A DNA stretch of 64,000 nucleotides from Nitrospira sp. (lineage in GTDB: Bacteria; Nitrospirota; Nitrospiria; Nitrospirales; Nitrospiraceae), in assembly GCA_030123625.1 (NCBI GenBank), contig CP126121.1, forward strand, positions 329,001-393,000, in the 5' to 3' direction. This document shows, piece after piece, positions 22,930 to 32,685 of this stretch. Under the pieces are notes generated by a model. That model was given only the letters and a program-made list of their open reading frames with translations. It was not told where the DNA came from and ran no database searches. The first letter of the stretch is position 1. Every line of letters starts with the position of its first letter. The position numbers and the translations under genes were made by a program.

Positions 22930-24228
22930 CTAGCAACAAGACAACCGATGTCCGCCGGTATGAGCATGCTCGCTCTCAGCTGGCCATGCCTCACCGCTCA
23001 ATAATTGAACTACCACCTCATCACCGGGATTGAGCCGCTCAACTTCTACCGGCACATCGATGAGGCAATTCGCCTTGACCATGGACGTCAGAATACCGGA
23101 GCCCTGATCTCCGGTCGTTCGAACCTTGAAAACCCCTTTTTCTCTGGTAAGAATGCCGCGCAGGAAATGCCGCCGATCGCCCCGCTTGGAAAATCGTTCC
23201 TGAAATATGGCCTGAATCATAGGACGTCCATAGCTTCGACACCCGCTCATCTTGAGTAACACCGGTCGCACCAATTGCTCGAAGGTCACCATTGATGAAA
23301 CCGGATTGCCCGGGAGACCGAACGCGAGTTTGCCTTGGATCTTCCCGAAGGCCACCGGCTGACCGGGTCGAATGGCCAGTTTCCAAAAATTCATCTCGGC
23401 GCCGAGCTCACTGAACACCGATTTGGTGAAATCATAGTCACCCATCGAGACCCCACCAGACAGCACCAACATGTCGGCATTCAACCCCTGCGAAATCTTT
23501 TCTTTGAGCGCCATTGGCGTATCACGCGCGATGCCGAGCAATAACGGAATGCCCCCCGCTTCTTGCACTGCCGCAGCCATCCCATAGCTGTTCGAATTGA
23601 TGATCTTCTCCTCGCTGAACCGTTCGTCCAAGTCCGCCAACTCGTCACCGGTCGAAAGAATCGCCACCCGTGGCCGCTGATAGACACACACGAACGACTT
23701 CGCCAGGATCGCCAACATCCCAACCTCGCCGGGACGGATTCTGGTCCCTTTCGCGATGATGCGATCTCCTTTTTTGACATCCTCGCCCTGAGGTCTAATG
23801 TTGGCTCCCTTGGGTTCCGCCTTAAACACGCGAACCGAATCAGGTGTCTGTTCCGTATCTTCAACCTTCAGAACAGTATCCGCCCCTTGAGGAATCGGAG
23901 CCCCCGTCATGATCCGGATGGCCTGGCCCAAACCGACCGTTTTCGACGGCATCACCCCTGCCGGGACATCCTCAATGACGGAGAGAGTGACCGGTTTTTG
24001 AATGGCTTGCTCCTGTTTGATATCCTCCCATCTGACGGCAAACCCATCCATGGCTGAGTTATCCCACGGAGGATTATCGCGCTCAGCGACAATGTCTTCG
24101 CTCAGCACACGGCCCAAGGCGTCCAGAATCGAGATTTTTTCAAGACCCAACACTGTCGCAGCATCAAGTACGACCCTTTGCGCGTCGTAGAGTTGGGTCA
24201 ATCCGGCCATGGCATCCGCAGCTTTCAC
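22930..24228 (-). CDS. moeA: Molybdopterin molybdenumtransferase MoeA
   Basis: A 432-residue enzyme that inserts molybdate into adenylylated molybdopterin. Signatures: DNPPWDNSAMDGFAVR (about 55-70), IMTGAPIPQGADTV (about 107-120), AILSTGDELADL (about 190-201) and the MPT-binding LSGGVSMGDYDF (about 256-267) plus GLPGNPVSSMVTFE. The C terminus ends in a short Cys/His tail (AHTGGHRLSCC), which is unusual. The start overlaps the mrp stop by four bases (ATGA), so the two are translationally coupled. Confidence 0.95.
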   Translation of the reverse strand: MKAADAMAGLTQLYDAQRVVLDAATVLGLEKISILDALGRVLSEDIVAERDNPPWDNSAMDGFAVRWEDIKQEQAIQKPVTLSVIEDVPAGVMPSKTVGLGQAIRIMTGAPIPQGADTVLKVEDTEQTPDSVRVFKAEPKGANIRPQGEDVKKGDRIIAKGTRIRPGEVGMLAILAKSFVCVYQRPRVAILSTGDELADLDERFSEEKIINSNSYGMAAAVQEAGGIPLLLGIARDTPMALKEKISQGLNADMLVLSGGVSMGDYDFTKSVFSELGAEMNFWKLAIRPGQPVAFGKIQGKLAFGLPGNPVSSMVTFEQLVRPVLLKMSGCRSYGRPMIQAIFQERFSKRGDRRHFLRGILTREKGVFKVRTTGDQGSGILTSMVKANCLIDVPVEVERLNPGDEVVVQLLSGEAWPAESEHAHTGGHRLSCC

Positions 24229-25196
24229 TGATTGACTCCCTTCAGCGGTACCGCTGTCGACCGCCCCGCTTTCAGCAACGACGCGCTTTTTTTACAGAAG
24301 GCTTCCACCTGATTGGCGATACGGTGGTATGCTTCCGCCGTCGGCGTGTCCGAGTTGAACAGTGCAAAAGGTTCACCCGCGTCCGACTGTGTGACCACGT
24401 CCGGGTCAAGCGGAATCTGCCCCAAAAATGGGACTCCCATGTCGAGCGCGGACGCTTCCCCCCCGCCTTTTCGAAATACATCGATGTGGGTATGACAATG
24501 CGGGCATTCGAGCCCGCTCATATTTTCCACGATCCCGATGATCGGCACCTCGCTATCCTTGCAAAACGTGACCGACTTTCTGGAATCAAGAAGCGCGACT
24601 TCTTGTGGCGTGGTAATAATCACGGCACCGCTCACTGTACCGAGCAAATCGATCGTCGTGACCGACTCATTCCCGGTTCCCGGCGGGAGATCGATCAGAA
24701 GAAAATTCAAATCCTGCCAATCGACACCGCCGAGAAGCTGATTGATGAATTCGTACTTGTAGGCATCGCGCCAGATAATCGGGTCATCCGAGTTCTGCAG
24801 CAGAAACGACATCGAGGCGATCTTCATATTGTAGGCTTGGAAGGGAATAATCCCGCCGGACGTGCTGATCTTGAGCTTCTGACCTTCCGCGCCGACCATT
24901 TTGGGAATATTGGGTCCGTGAATATCCATGTCACAGATACCGACATGCCATCCTTTGAGCGCCAGGCTCACCGCGATGTTTGTCGTGCACGTGCTTTTTC
25001 CCACCCCGCCTTTATTGCTCATGATGAGGACTTTATGCTCGATGCGCTGCATCCGCTTGGCGACCAACCATCGGCTATGTCCTTCTTTATCCTTTTGACA
25101 TCGTTCGTTTTCATCGCAGATGGCACAAGCCCACATATAGGTGCAGGCATCTCCATCTCCATTTCCAGCATTGATGACGTTGAGTTCACGTGCCAT
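24225..25196 (-). CDS. Mrp/NBP35-family Fe-S carrier ATPase
   Basis: A 323-residue P-loop ATPase delivering [4Fe-4S] clusters to apoproteins. The deviant Walker A is SNKGGVGKSTCTTN (about residues 56-69). DMDIHGPNIPKMVG is the Mrp signature, and LECPHCHTHID carries the CxxC cluster-binding pair. An additional N-terminal cysteine group (CTYMWACAICDENERC) resembles the N-terminal cluster of Nbp35-type proteins and is not in all Mrps. The ATG at 25196 follows AAGGAAAG. It sits between tatC and moeA; an Fe-S supply role for exported molybdoenzymes is plausible. Confidence 0.92.
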   Translation of the reverse strand: MARELNVINAGNGDGDACTYMWACAICDENERCQKDKEGHSRWLVAKRMQRIEHKVLIMSNKGGVGKSTCTTNIAVSLALKGWHVGICDMDIHGPNIPKMVGAEGQKLKISTSGGIIPFQAYNMKIASMSFLLQNSDDPIIWRDAYKYEFINQLLGGVDWQDLNFLLIDLPPGTGNESVTTIDLLGTVSGAVIITTPQEVALLDSRKSVTFCKDSEVPIIGIVENMSGLECPHCHTHIDVFRKGGGEASALDMGVPFLGQIPLDPDVVTQSDAGEPFALFNSDTPTAEAYHRIANQVEAFCKKSASLLKAGRSTAVPLKGVNQ

Positions 25197-25313
25197 AGAA
25201 TGTCTTTCCTTCAAAAGTGCTGTCCGCCGCCTGCATCGCTTGCGCGTCCAAAAACCCGCAGGATGTTCAAAAAGACGATGCAAGAACGAAAACCGGTGGA
25301 CTTTTTCATCCTG

Positions 25314-26312
25314 TTAGTGGTGTCGTCCTCCGGGGACACTGACATAGTCATCACCGGAAGATTTCGGCATGGACATGCCCGAGGCAGCAACCCCGCCGGC
25401 GCCTGCCCCGGCCATGGCGACCGTCGGAACACTCGATTGATGATTTTCAGCAGACGTTTTTTTGCCGAAAAACTTCGCACCGAAGATGCCGACCCAGTAG
25501 AGAAGAAACATCGGTCCGGCCATAAGAGTCTGATTAAACGGGTCGGGCGTGGGAGTCAGAATCGCAGCGATGACAAACGATCCCAACAACGCCCACTTCC
25601 AATACTGAATCAGGAACGGCGCATCGACCCAGCCCAACTTTGCCATGAGTGTGATGGCCAACGGCACTTCAAAGATGAGCCCAAAGACCGTCAAGAACCA
25701 AAGGGCAAAACCGACATACTGGGCGATCGAGATCTGCGGCACGAATCCGGCGTTCACTCCGTACGAAATCAAAAAGTTCAAAGCAAAGGGAAGCACGAAG
25801 AAAAATGAGAATCCGGCACCGGTGTAGAACGCCAACGTGCTCACACAGACGAACGGCCCGACAAACCGCCGCTCTTGAGCGTGAAGCCCCGGCACGACGA
25901 ACCTCCAGATCTCAAACAAGAGATAGGGCATGGCGAGCACGACGGCGAACAGTCCCGCCACTTTGACGTTCTGCCAGAGCGCCTCCGCCGGTGCAAGGAA
26001 TACGAACGGCACCGTCGGCAAATCAGTCGGTTCCCAGGCTAATTTGCTCGGCACGAACATATTTTGGAGCGGAACCCGCAACCACTTGACCAATGCGTCG
26101 GCATAAAAAAACGTCCCCATGAAAATGACCGCCAGAGTGATCACGGCGCGGGTGAGCCGGACCTGGAACTCCACGAGGTGCTCCATGACCGGCATCTTCT
26201 TGTCTTCCAGCGGCTTGAAGACCGAATCTTGCAGCCACCGGTTCAGCTTGTTCAGCACAGGCCCTCGTAACGACTCGTTCCTCTGTCGATGCGAAGAACA
26301 CAGCCCTGGCAT
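25314..26312 (-). CDS. tatC: Sec-independent protein translocase TatC
   Basis: Core receptor of the twin-arginine pathway that exports folded, cofactor-loaded proteins. Six hydrophobic helices are present, with MPVMEHLVEFQVRLTRAV at the cytoplasmic start and PFVFLAPAEALWQNVKVAGL and VVPGLHAQERRFVGPFV as family signatures. The start is uncertain: a GTG at 26258 and an ATG at 26195 are both possible and would remove 18 or 39 residues. The C-terminal tail is extended by about 55 residues, rich in Ala, Gly and Ser. It is placed between degP and mrp in one minus-strand run. Confidence 0.9.
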   Translation of the reverse strand: MPGLCSSHRQRNESLRGPVLNKLNRWLQDSVFKPLEDKKMPVMEHLVEFQVRLTRAVITLAVIFMGTFFYADALVKWLRVPLQNMFVPSKLAWEPTDLPTVPFVFLAPAEALWQNVKVAGLFAVVLAMPYLLFEIWRFVVPGLHAQERRFVGPFVCVSTLAFYTGAGFSFFFVLPFALNFLISYGVNAGFVPQISIAQYVGFALWFLTVFGLIFEVPLAITLMAKLGWVDAPFLIQYWKWALLGSFVIAAILTPTPDPFNQTLMAGPMFLLYWVGIFGAKFFGKKTSAENHQSSVPTVAMAGAGAGGVAASGMSMPKSSGDDYVSVPGGRHH

Positions 26313-26347
26313 TCACCTGACCGATAGATCACCCGACTCGTTCCTAT

Positions 26348-27850
26348 CTACTTCGGATTAATGGCCACAAACAGGCTGTTCCCTTGTCGATTGACCAACA
26401 GCACGGCAAGTTCGTCCTTCTTGATCTTTTCCGCGGCCTTTTGATAATCGCTGAGTGTCTTGATCGGCTCGTGATTGACTTCTTGGATCACGTCACCACG
26501 CTGAAGTCCGGCTGCTTCTGCCGGTCCACCAGAGTCCACCGACGTAATGACCACTCCGGCGGTCTTCGCGGAAATGTTCAACTGACTCATCAACGCGTTA
26601 TCCAGCGTTTGGACACGTAACGATGCGAGGACATTGTCCGGAAGCTTCATCGTTTCTCCAGTGTCCTTCGGCGGCGCCGGTTCTTTCCTGGAGAGCATTT
26701 CATCCGATGGTCGTTCGGCAACTTTCACGACGATCAGCTGCTCCTTGCCTTCGCGCAGGACTTTGACCTGCGCGTCTTTTCCGACTACCGTTCGTGCGAC
26801 GAGATTGCGCAGCTGACTGACACTCTGAACCTCCTTGCCGTTAAAGGCCACGACGACATCGCCTCGCTTCACCCCGGCGGCATGGGAAGGGCCGTTTTCA
26901 TTGACATCGCTGATCAACACCCCTTTTCGCTGCTCCGGAAGCTTGAACGATTTCGCCAGCGAAGGCGTAATTTCCTGGATCGCGACACCCATCCACCCGC
27001 GTACGACCTTGCCTGTTTTCTGCAAACTCTCCACGATATCGAGGGCGATGCTGCTGGGAATCGCAAACCCGATCCCTTCCGATCCGCCGGTTCGCGAGAA
27101 GATCGCCGTGTTGATACCGATCAGATCTCCGTTCATGTTGACGAGAGCTCCGCCGGAATTTCCAGGATTGATCGCCGCATCGGTCTGAATGAAATCTTCA
27201 TAGTCCGCGATTCCGACATTCCCGCGCCCAAGGGCGCTGATGATGCCGAGCGTGACGGTCGAACTCAGACCGAACGGGCTTCCAACCGCCAGCACGAGAT
27301 CGCCCACCTGCAACTTTTCGTACTCCGCCCATTTCAGCGACGGCAGATCCTTGGCGTCGATCTTGACGACCGCCAAATCGGTCTTCGGATCTGTGCCCAC
27401 CACCTTCGCGGAAAACTCGCGCCGGTCGCTCAGCGTCACAGTAATCTGGGTCGCTCCTTCGACAACGTGATTATTGGTCACGATGAACCCATTGGAATCC
27501 AAGATGACTCCGGAGCCTGCGCTCTGATCCGGACGATGCGGCATGGGCGGACCATGCGGAATCGGCGGCGGGGTCGGCAATTCTCCTCCAGGCTCATCTC
27601 CAGGGGGAGGGACCCCGAATGGACTCGGAGGAACTCCTCCTCGCCTCCGGCTCCCTTCTCCTCCACCCGTCACCGCGATATTCACAACGGCTGGGGTAGT
27701 CTTTTTCACAATATCCGAAAAGCCTTGAGCCCATGCTGGAGAGACTCCTGCAGCCGATGCCGATGACACGCATCCGCTGGCGGCGAGAGCCCACACAATC
27801 AGTCCGCTGCCGATCAAGACCTTGGTCACTTGCTGACTCCAGTTTGCCAT
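26348..27850 (-). CDS. DegP/HtrA-family periplasmic serine protease
   Basis: A 500-residue trypsin-like protease/chaperone of the envelope. The catalytic triad is visible: His in TNNHVVEG, Asp in KTDLAVVKI, Ser in [10 protein letters not shown]. Two PDZ domains follow ([18 protein letters not shown] region and the C-terminal [20 protein letters not shown] region). The signal segment ends LAASGCVSS, so it could be a lipoprotein. A Pro/Gly-rich linker ([20 protein letters not shown]) lies between signal and protease domain. The ATG at 27850 follows GGAGGAATTC. It heads the mob/tat run. Confidence 0.93.
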   Translation of the reverse strand: MANWSQQVTKVLIGSGLIVWALAASGCVSSASAAGVSPAWAQGFSDIVKKTTPAVVNIAVTGGGEGSRRRGGVPPSPFGVPPPGDEPGGELPTPPPIPHGPPMPHRPDQSAGSGVILDSNGFIVTNNHVVEGATQITVTLSDRREFSAKVVGTDPKTDLAVVKIDAKDLPSLKWAEYEKLQVGDLVLAVGSPFGLSSTVTLGIISALGRGNVGIADYEDFIQTDAAINPGNSGGALVNMNGDLIGINTAIFSRTGGSEGIGFAIPSSIALDIVESLQKTGKVVRGWMGVAIQEITPSLAKSFKLPEQRKGVLISDVNENGPSHAAGVKRGDVVVAFNGKEVQSVSQLRNLVARTVVGKDAQVKVLREGKEQLIVVKVAERPSDEMLSRKEPAPPKDTGETMKLPDNVLASLRVQTLDNALMSQLNISAKTAGVVITSVDSGGPAEAAGLQRGDVIQEVNHEPIKTLSDYQKAAEKIKKDELAVLLVNRQGNSLFVAINPK

Positions 27851-28052
27851 AACTGAATTCCTCCAGAATGTGACTCTCATCGAGAGTACTTAAGAGTACT
27901 AGTTGGTAACGAGCATCTCCTCGAATTGAACACTTCATCTTACACTACTCTTTCAACAGGCTTCAAAGAGGAAAAGTTTTCAACGATCAGACGACCGGAC
28001 GGTTGCTTTCACCTGATGGTTCCAGTACGGTGGCGGGCGTCCGAGCGAGATC

Positions 28053-29906
28053 GTGACCATAGGCCAGGCGTTGATCCCAGGGATACCGCTCACTCATAGA
28101 GGGCTGACGGCAGGGGCATGGATCGGATGTGCGCTCCTCTTTCTTGCCGCTTGCGTCAAACATCTGGAATTGCCTCCGCTGGGGGACCCATTACCTGCCA
28201 GTGCTAAGCTCCAAATTCCTCCGTCGATCAAAGAATTGACGATTCGCTACAGCGACTCCTGTGGACAGCTCCAGGAAATTCCGCTGGGAGATCGACTCGA
28301 AGAGGCCTTACGTGAAGGGATGCATCGAACGTTCAAAACGACGTTTGAGGACGGCACCAATGACACCTCTGGGCCTGATTATGTCGTTCAGGTGGATCTT
28401 GTCGATTCGTCGTTTGATCTCAATAAGGACGCATTGTATGACCGGGCCCCGGCCCTCTTCCATCTCAACGCCGTCGCTCGTATCCACGACCGAACGGGAG
28501 CCTTGCTCCGCCAAACGGACATTAAGATCGCCCGCCGGGAGCGTCTGCGGCTCGAACTGCTCGCAAAGAAGTGCGATTATGTGATCGAGCCCTTCATCCG
28601 CGATGTCGCCATCGATTTTGCAACACGTGTCTCTCTGAATGCCAGACTGGCTGCCGGTGGGGAGGAACCACCTGTGTTCATGGAGCAAAGCCAGACGCCG
28701 GTCGGAAATTTGGGAACGCCTTCAGCTTCGGCATCGCCCGCTCTTCGATTCAAAGTCATGCTTCTTGACGAGAACAGTAACTTGATTTTTGAAGGCGGCG
28801 AGCATGTACGGGTTCGTGTCGATATCATCAATGCGGGGACGAGCTTGATTGAGAACGCCTCCGCCTCGCTCACCGGAACGCCGGCGATCATCGAACAATT
28901 CCCTGCCACGACACTACCGATCCCGACCCTACAACCGGGCCAAACGAAATCCCTTGAATTCATCGCCACCCTCCCCCCGACCAAGCAGGCCCAACAAGCC
29001 AGGATCCATGTCACAGTCGCCGAACCGGGAGGCGCCACAGCCCCTCCCCAAACCCTTTCATTGGCCATTCAGCCTGCCGGTACCGGCACGGACGATGTAA
29101 ATCAAATTCCCGCGCCGTTGCCCGGTTTTCACCAGCCTCAGACCTACCTCGTCTCGATCGGAGTCGGCGCCTACCGCGATCCCAAGCTCGCACCCCGCCA
29201 CTACGCCATGACAGATGCGGAGACCGTCGCCGCCTATTTTCAGTCGCTCGGCGGCGTGCCTCCGTCCAATATCCGGCTGTTGCAAAACCAGAAGGCGCTC
29301 CGTGCGGATCTCCACGAGGCTTTGTTCGGCTGGCTCCCAAAGCAAGCGACCACCGATGCCGTCGTAATCCTCTATTTTTCGGGACAGGCAATGGTGACGC
29401 CGACCGGCGACATCTTGCTGGCCCTGTATGACGGGAGCGCGCCGGACTCGGCCCGACTTTACCCGCTCACTGATCTTGAGTCAGCTTTCGCGAGGCTCAA
29501 GGCCAAGCATGTCATCTTTTTGTTCGACGGCATGGTGTCCACACTTCGGGACGATGCCAAGGGAAAGAGCGCCGTGCCGCGCTGGGAATTCGGCGGAGAA
29601 AATACTTTCGGACTGATCGGGGGTGAAGACTTTACAAAAGGGCTGGAAGACGACCAACACCGTCACGGCCTGTTTACCTACTATCTCTTAAAAGGACTAC
29701 GTGGAGAGGCCGATACGAACCGCAACGGGGCCGTCACATTTGGAGAACTCGCCGGCTACGTACGCCAAAAAGTCGCCTGGGCGGCAAAGACTCAATTCAA
29801 CCAGGAGCAACGGCCCCTGCTCATTCCGCCGCTTAAGCCGGACGACCCGGCCGCCTCACTCGTCCTGACTGCCCTTCCTTCGATCCGCTCTTCAGGAGCG
29901 CCTTAA
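28053..29906 (+). CDS. Lipoprotein with catalytically dead caspase-like (C14) domain
   Basis: A 617-residue protein. The lipobox FLAAC puts the lipidated cysteine at residue 34. An N-terminal beta domain (50-200) is followed by a CARDB-like Ig domain (about 232-340), then a caspase fold (about 364-600): YLVSIGVGAYRDPKLAPRHY, ILYFSGQAM, VIFLFDGMVS, and a calcium-loop-like DTNRNGAVTFGEL. In active family members the SG is followed by the catalytic His and the second block reads D-A-C; here Gln445 and Met494 replace both. It is thus a pseudo-protease, perhaps a binding or scaffold protein facing the periplasm. The GTG start at 28053 has only a weak ribosome site. Confidence 0.75.
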   Translation: MTIGQALIPGIPLTHRGLTAGAWIGCALLFLAACVKHLELPPLGDPLPASAKLQIPPSIKELTIRYSDSCGQLQEIPLGDRLEEALREGMHRTFKTTFEDGTNDTSGPDYVVQVDLVDSSFDLNKDALYDRAPALFHLNAVARIHDRTGALLRQTDIKIARRERLRLELLAKKCDYVIEPFIRDVAIDFATRVSLNARLAAGGEEPPVFMEQSQTPVGNLGTPSASASPALRFKVMLLDENSNLIFEGGEHVRVRVDIINAGTSLIENASASLTGTPAIIEQFPATTLPIPTLQPGQTKSLEFIATLPPTKQAQQARIHVTVAEPGGATAPPQTLSLAIQPAGTGTDDVNQIPAPLPGFHQPQTYLVSIGVGAYRDPKLAPRHYAMTDAETVAAYFQSLGGVPPSNIRLLQNQKALRADLHEALFGWLPKQATTDAVVILYFSGQAMVTPTGDILLALYDGSAPDSARLYPLTDLESAFARLKAKHVIFLFDGMVSTLRDDAKGKSAVPRWEFGGENTFGLIGGEDFTKGLEDDQHRHGLFTYYLLKGLRGEADTNRNGAVTFGELAGYVRQKVAWAAKTQFNQEQRPLLIPPLKPDDPAASLVLTALPSIRSSGAP

Positions 29907-30053
29907 GCCAAGGATTCATGATGAGCACGGACAAACAGGACGTCAGGCGGATCATCGCAGTACATGTTCACGCAATAGCAATTCGTTCCGGCAAGGAATG
30001 CGCATTCCCACGTCGTGTTACAGAATGGGGAAAGTAATGGTATATTTCATCCC

Positions 30054-30320
30054 ATGAAAACAACCATCGATGCTGTCGGTCGTTTGGTGATTCCCAAGGA
30101 ACTGCGACGGGAAGCAGGGCTGCAGCCTGGCAGCCAGCTGGAAATCCGCTGGCGTCAGGGACTAATTGAAATCGAACCGGCACCGCTTCTCGTCAAGCTG
30201 AAGAAACGTGGCCGGTTCCTTGTCGCGACGCCGAAACAGCCGATCGAGCGACTCACGAGCGAGAAGGTCGAGCGGACACGACGGCAGCTCACCCGCGACA
30301 GGGCATCCGCCTCCTCCTAG
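30054..30320 (+). CDS. VapB-type antitoxin (SpoVT/AbrB fold)
   Basis: An 88-residue DNA-binding antitoxin: MKTTIDAVGRLVIPKELRRE and GLQPGSQLEIRW form the swapped-hairpin AbrB domain, and the C-terminal half would wrap the toxin. The ATG at 30054 is chosen since homologues start MKTTID; an upstream ATG is in an AT-rich leader. It is followed after six bases by a broken VapC gene, so the antitoxin outlives its toxin. Confidence 0.85.
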   Translation: MKTTIDAVGRLVIPKELRREAGLQPGSQLEIRWRQGLIEIEPAPLLVKLKKRGRFLVATPKQPIERLTSEKVERTRRQLTRDRASASS

Positions 30321-30326
30321 CCCCCT

Positions 30327-30758
30327 ATGGGCAGTTTTCTTCCTGACATCAGCGTCATGATCGCCATGGTGTGCACCTGGCATGAGTACCATGGCGGGCC
30401 ATTACGGAAATGGAGCGCCGACTTGCGGAGCGGGAATCCTTGGTCATCGCCGCCCCTGCCCTGGTAGAGTCTTACGCAGTGCTCACCAGACTCCCGCCGC
30501 CTCATCGATTGTCGCCGCAGGACGCGATCACTCTCATCGAACTAGTTTCCTCACGAAGGAACACTCGCGGGCTTGGACAACACAGCCTTTCGTCCGCTGC
30601 TCCGAGAGGCAGCCGACCACGACATAGCAGGTGGTCGGACCTATGATTGGATGATCGCAGCTTGCGCGAGAGCTTCGCGAGTGAAGACCTTACTCACCTT
30701 CAACACGCGGGACTTTGTGAGCTTCCACCTGGACGATATCGACATTCGCACTCCCTGA
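30327..30758 (+). pseudogene. VapC PIN-domain toxin, broken by two frameshifts
   Basis: Three consecutive frames together rebuild a PIN ribonuclease: MGSFLPDISVMIAMVCTWHE from the ATG at 30327; then, in the next frame, RESLVIAAPALVESYAVLTR and LSPQDAITLIEL; then, from about 30573, NTAFRPLLREAADHDIAGGR, TYDWMIAACARA, VKTLLTFNTRDF. The acidic residues of the active site (D in LPD, E in LVES, D in TYD and NTRD) are all still recognisable. VapC toxins cleave RNA or tRNA; this one cannot be made in one piece. Confidence 0.85.
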
Positions 30759-30786
30759 ATACCAAAACAGAACTACGGTTCTCCAT

Positions 30787-30912
30787 ATGTCCGTGCGCCA
30801 TCGGGGTTTGGAAAGACTGATCGAAGATAATCAACCCAAGGGGTTGCGTCCCGATCTGGTGAGCCGAGTCCGTAATATCCTGACGGTCTTGGTCCTTGCT
30901 GAACGTCTTAGA
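30787..30912 (+). pseudogene. HigB-like toxin fragment
   Basis: The first 42 codons read MSVRHRGLERLIEDNQPKGL then RPDLVSRVRNILTVL, matching the N-terminal half of RelE/HigB mRNA interferases. The conserved second half is absent: the frame runs directly into the antitoxin start at 30931. So this is a truncated toxin. Confidence 0.65.
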
Positions 30913-30930
30913 TTTGGAGGACTATTACTA

Positions 30931-31170
30931 ATGACACAGAAAGGAATCGAACTCGGCATGAAGCCCTCCCATCCGGGGCCCTCATCAGGACTGAGGTCAT
31001 CGACGAGCTGGGATTGAGCGTGAGCAAAGCCACCGAGATTCTGGGCGTGCGGCGGGTCACCCTTTCCGACTTACCGAACGAAAAATCCTCGCTCACCGCC
31101 CGGAATGGCGTTGCGTATGGAGAAGGCGTTTCACCTCAACATGGATATGCTGCTCAAGCTACGAGCTTGA
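30931..31170 (+). pseudogene. HigA-like antitoxin, frameshifted
   Basis: Frame fragments MKPSHPGP; then ALIRTEVIDELGLSVSKATE and ILGVRRVTLSDLPNEKSSLT; then MALRMEKAFHLNMDMLLKLR, ending TGA. Joined, they give a full HigA XRE antitoxin (HPGxxLxxEVL...LGLSVxxxAxxLGVxRxTLSxLxN...MALRLEKAF). Two frame breaks interrupt it. Confidence 0.75.
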
Positions 31171-31185
31171 CATGACGCAACCGAA

Positions 31186-31440
31186 ATGCGGAAGCACGCC
31201 GGGAAAGCAGAAGCAGTCCGGTTGGTGCGCGACTCAGGACGGCCTGCTGCTCAGGTGGCCCGGGACCTCGGCATCGCCGATCATCTGCTCTACCGCTGGC
31301 GGGCTGAGCAGCGCAGGCGAAATCTCAGCGCCTCAGGGCCATACACACGAGTCGATGCGCACGGAACAGGAAAGGCACGTGCGGCTACGGCGAGAAAACG
31401 TGATACCGAAACAGGAGCGGGATTTTTAAACGTGCGGCGA
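31186..31440 (+). pseudogene. IS3-family transposase OrfA remnant
   Basis: One frame gives KAEAVRLVRDSGRPAAQVAR and DLGIADHLLYRWRAEQ, the HTH of an IS3-type OrfA. A second frame gives the leucine-zipper part MRTEQERHVRLRRENVIPKQ ERDF. The frames are shifted in the middle and the end. The matching OrfB end is found at 32901-33060, so foreign DNA lies between the two halves. Confidence 0.8.
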
Positions 31441-31445
31441 GAAGT

Positions 31446-31900
31446 TCAACCGGTCAGTGCAACACTCGCCTGTAGTTGTTCCGCCGGAGTTGCATATCCC
31501 AAGATCTTTCGGGGTCGTTGATTCAACTTGTGCGCCACCCTGTTGAGCTGGGCTTGGGGATGGACGGAGAGATCCGTTCCCCGCAGAAAGTATTGCAGAA
31601 GGAGCCGATTCGTATGCTCGTTGGCGCCGCGTTGCCACGGGCTTCGAGGATCACAGAAATACACTGGATGTCCGTCGCCAGGATGAAGATCTTGTGGTCC
31701 GCGAGTTCCATGCCGCGATCCCAGGTCAACGATTGACGGAGCCGGTCAGGCAGTTTCTTGACTTGCGTGCTGAGAGCCGCTACCACGATCTTGCTGTCCT
31801 TGCCAGAGACTTTCACAAGCATTGTAAACCGGGAATGCCGCTCGACGAGCATCGCAATGTGGGTATTACCTCGTCCGGCAATCAGGGTCACCTATGAAAA
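31446..31900 (-). pseudogene. IS30-family transposase C-terminal remnant
   Basis: Minus-strand frames give LIAGRGNTHIAMLVERHSRF, LTWDRGMELADHK (with the catalytic Asp of the DDE core), then, after a frame break, VYFCDPRSPWQRGANEHTNR and PRKILGYATPAEQL (the region with the last catalytic Glu). The N-terminal half of the transposase is missing. Confidence 0.85.
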
Positions 31901-32266
31901 GGACTGTCAAGAGCAAGCACCACCGTCCGCGATCCAGTTCTCCGCGCATCTCAGTGGACGACGAGTCGGTCACCTATGCAGGCTCACGGCTGCACCTCCT
32001 GGTTGAGGGTTGTGCCCCTCCATCCCTGGGAGTGAGCACCGGTGGAGCGTTCGCTCCATGGTCCATCGAGACTGCATAGTACCTCAGCCCCGATGGTGCA
32101 GCCGTTTTCATTTAATCAGGTCTTGAATCGTGCATGGCGCAGGAATACAGATTCCGCTTTCCGTCCGACATCCCCCAGCAGCCACCACGGTCTTTCGCCG
32201 TTTTCCCTGGACGCAATGGACACCTTCACTCCTGACCCCGCAGAATGACTCCCGACAGAGGGAGTC
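31901..32266. other. Accessory DNA without a clear gene
   Basis: A plus-strand 61-codon ORF (31894-32079; MKRTVKSKHHRPRSSSPRIS) partly overlaps the IS30 remnant and matches nothing I know. The bases just before the YgiT-type remnant read FTPDPAE then stop, like the C-terminal tail of DUF4258 toxins, which usually precede YgiT genes; this is a faint trace only. GGTCACCTATG occurs twice (near 31886 and 31968). Confidence 0.3.
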
Positions 32267-32496
32267 ATGTTTGACTGTCATGTGTGCGGGAAAACAGAGA
32301 GCCGTCAGGAACTTGTGCGCGAGGTTTTTGATATCGATGGCAGGCTCGTGCGGGTTGAGTAGATCCCGCACCTGTCTGCACCCACTGCGGCGGACCGGTG
32401 TTCAGTCGAGACACCACGGAACGAGTTCGTCGCATGGTGCACGGCGAGGCTAAGCCGATCAGATCCATTCAGATGGACGTGTTTGCCTACCAGTAA
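32267..32496 (+). pseudogene. YgiT/MqsA-type zinc-finger antitoxin, broken
   Basis: GAGGGAG precedes the ATG; the frame reads MFDCHVCGKTESRQELVREV then FDIDGRLVRVE and TAG. After a frame change it continues CTHCGGPVFSRDTTERVRRM then VHGEAKPIRSIQMDVFAY and TAA. The two CxxC pairs and the GEAKP motif are those of YgiT-type zinc-finger antitoxin N-terminal domains. One stop and one frameshift inactivate it. Confidence 0.75.
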
Positions 32497-32685
32497 TCCC
32501 AAACCCAAATTCTGATTTGATCCCATCCCTGTGACAGCCTGACTTACAAAAACCCTCATTCCAGTGCCCTGACCGGTAGGACGGGGTTCTTGACTCCAAC
32601 GTAGGATACTGTCCCACAGCACTTGCGAGCTACCTTGCGATCTAAACGGGCATTGAAGCGGGATCCTGACAAGAGGAGGTGCGGT

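Noticed and set aside
24324..25808. 494-codon plus-strand ORF opposite mrp and tatC
   Set aside because: It is antisense to two well-supported genes; its composition (Arg/His-rich runs, no motif) is that of a shadow frame.
26882..27766. 294-codon plus-strand ORF opposite the DegP-type gene
   Set aside because: Shadow of a gene with a complete catalytic triad and PDZ domains; no ribosome site.
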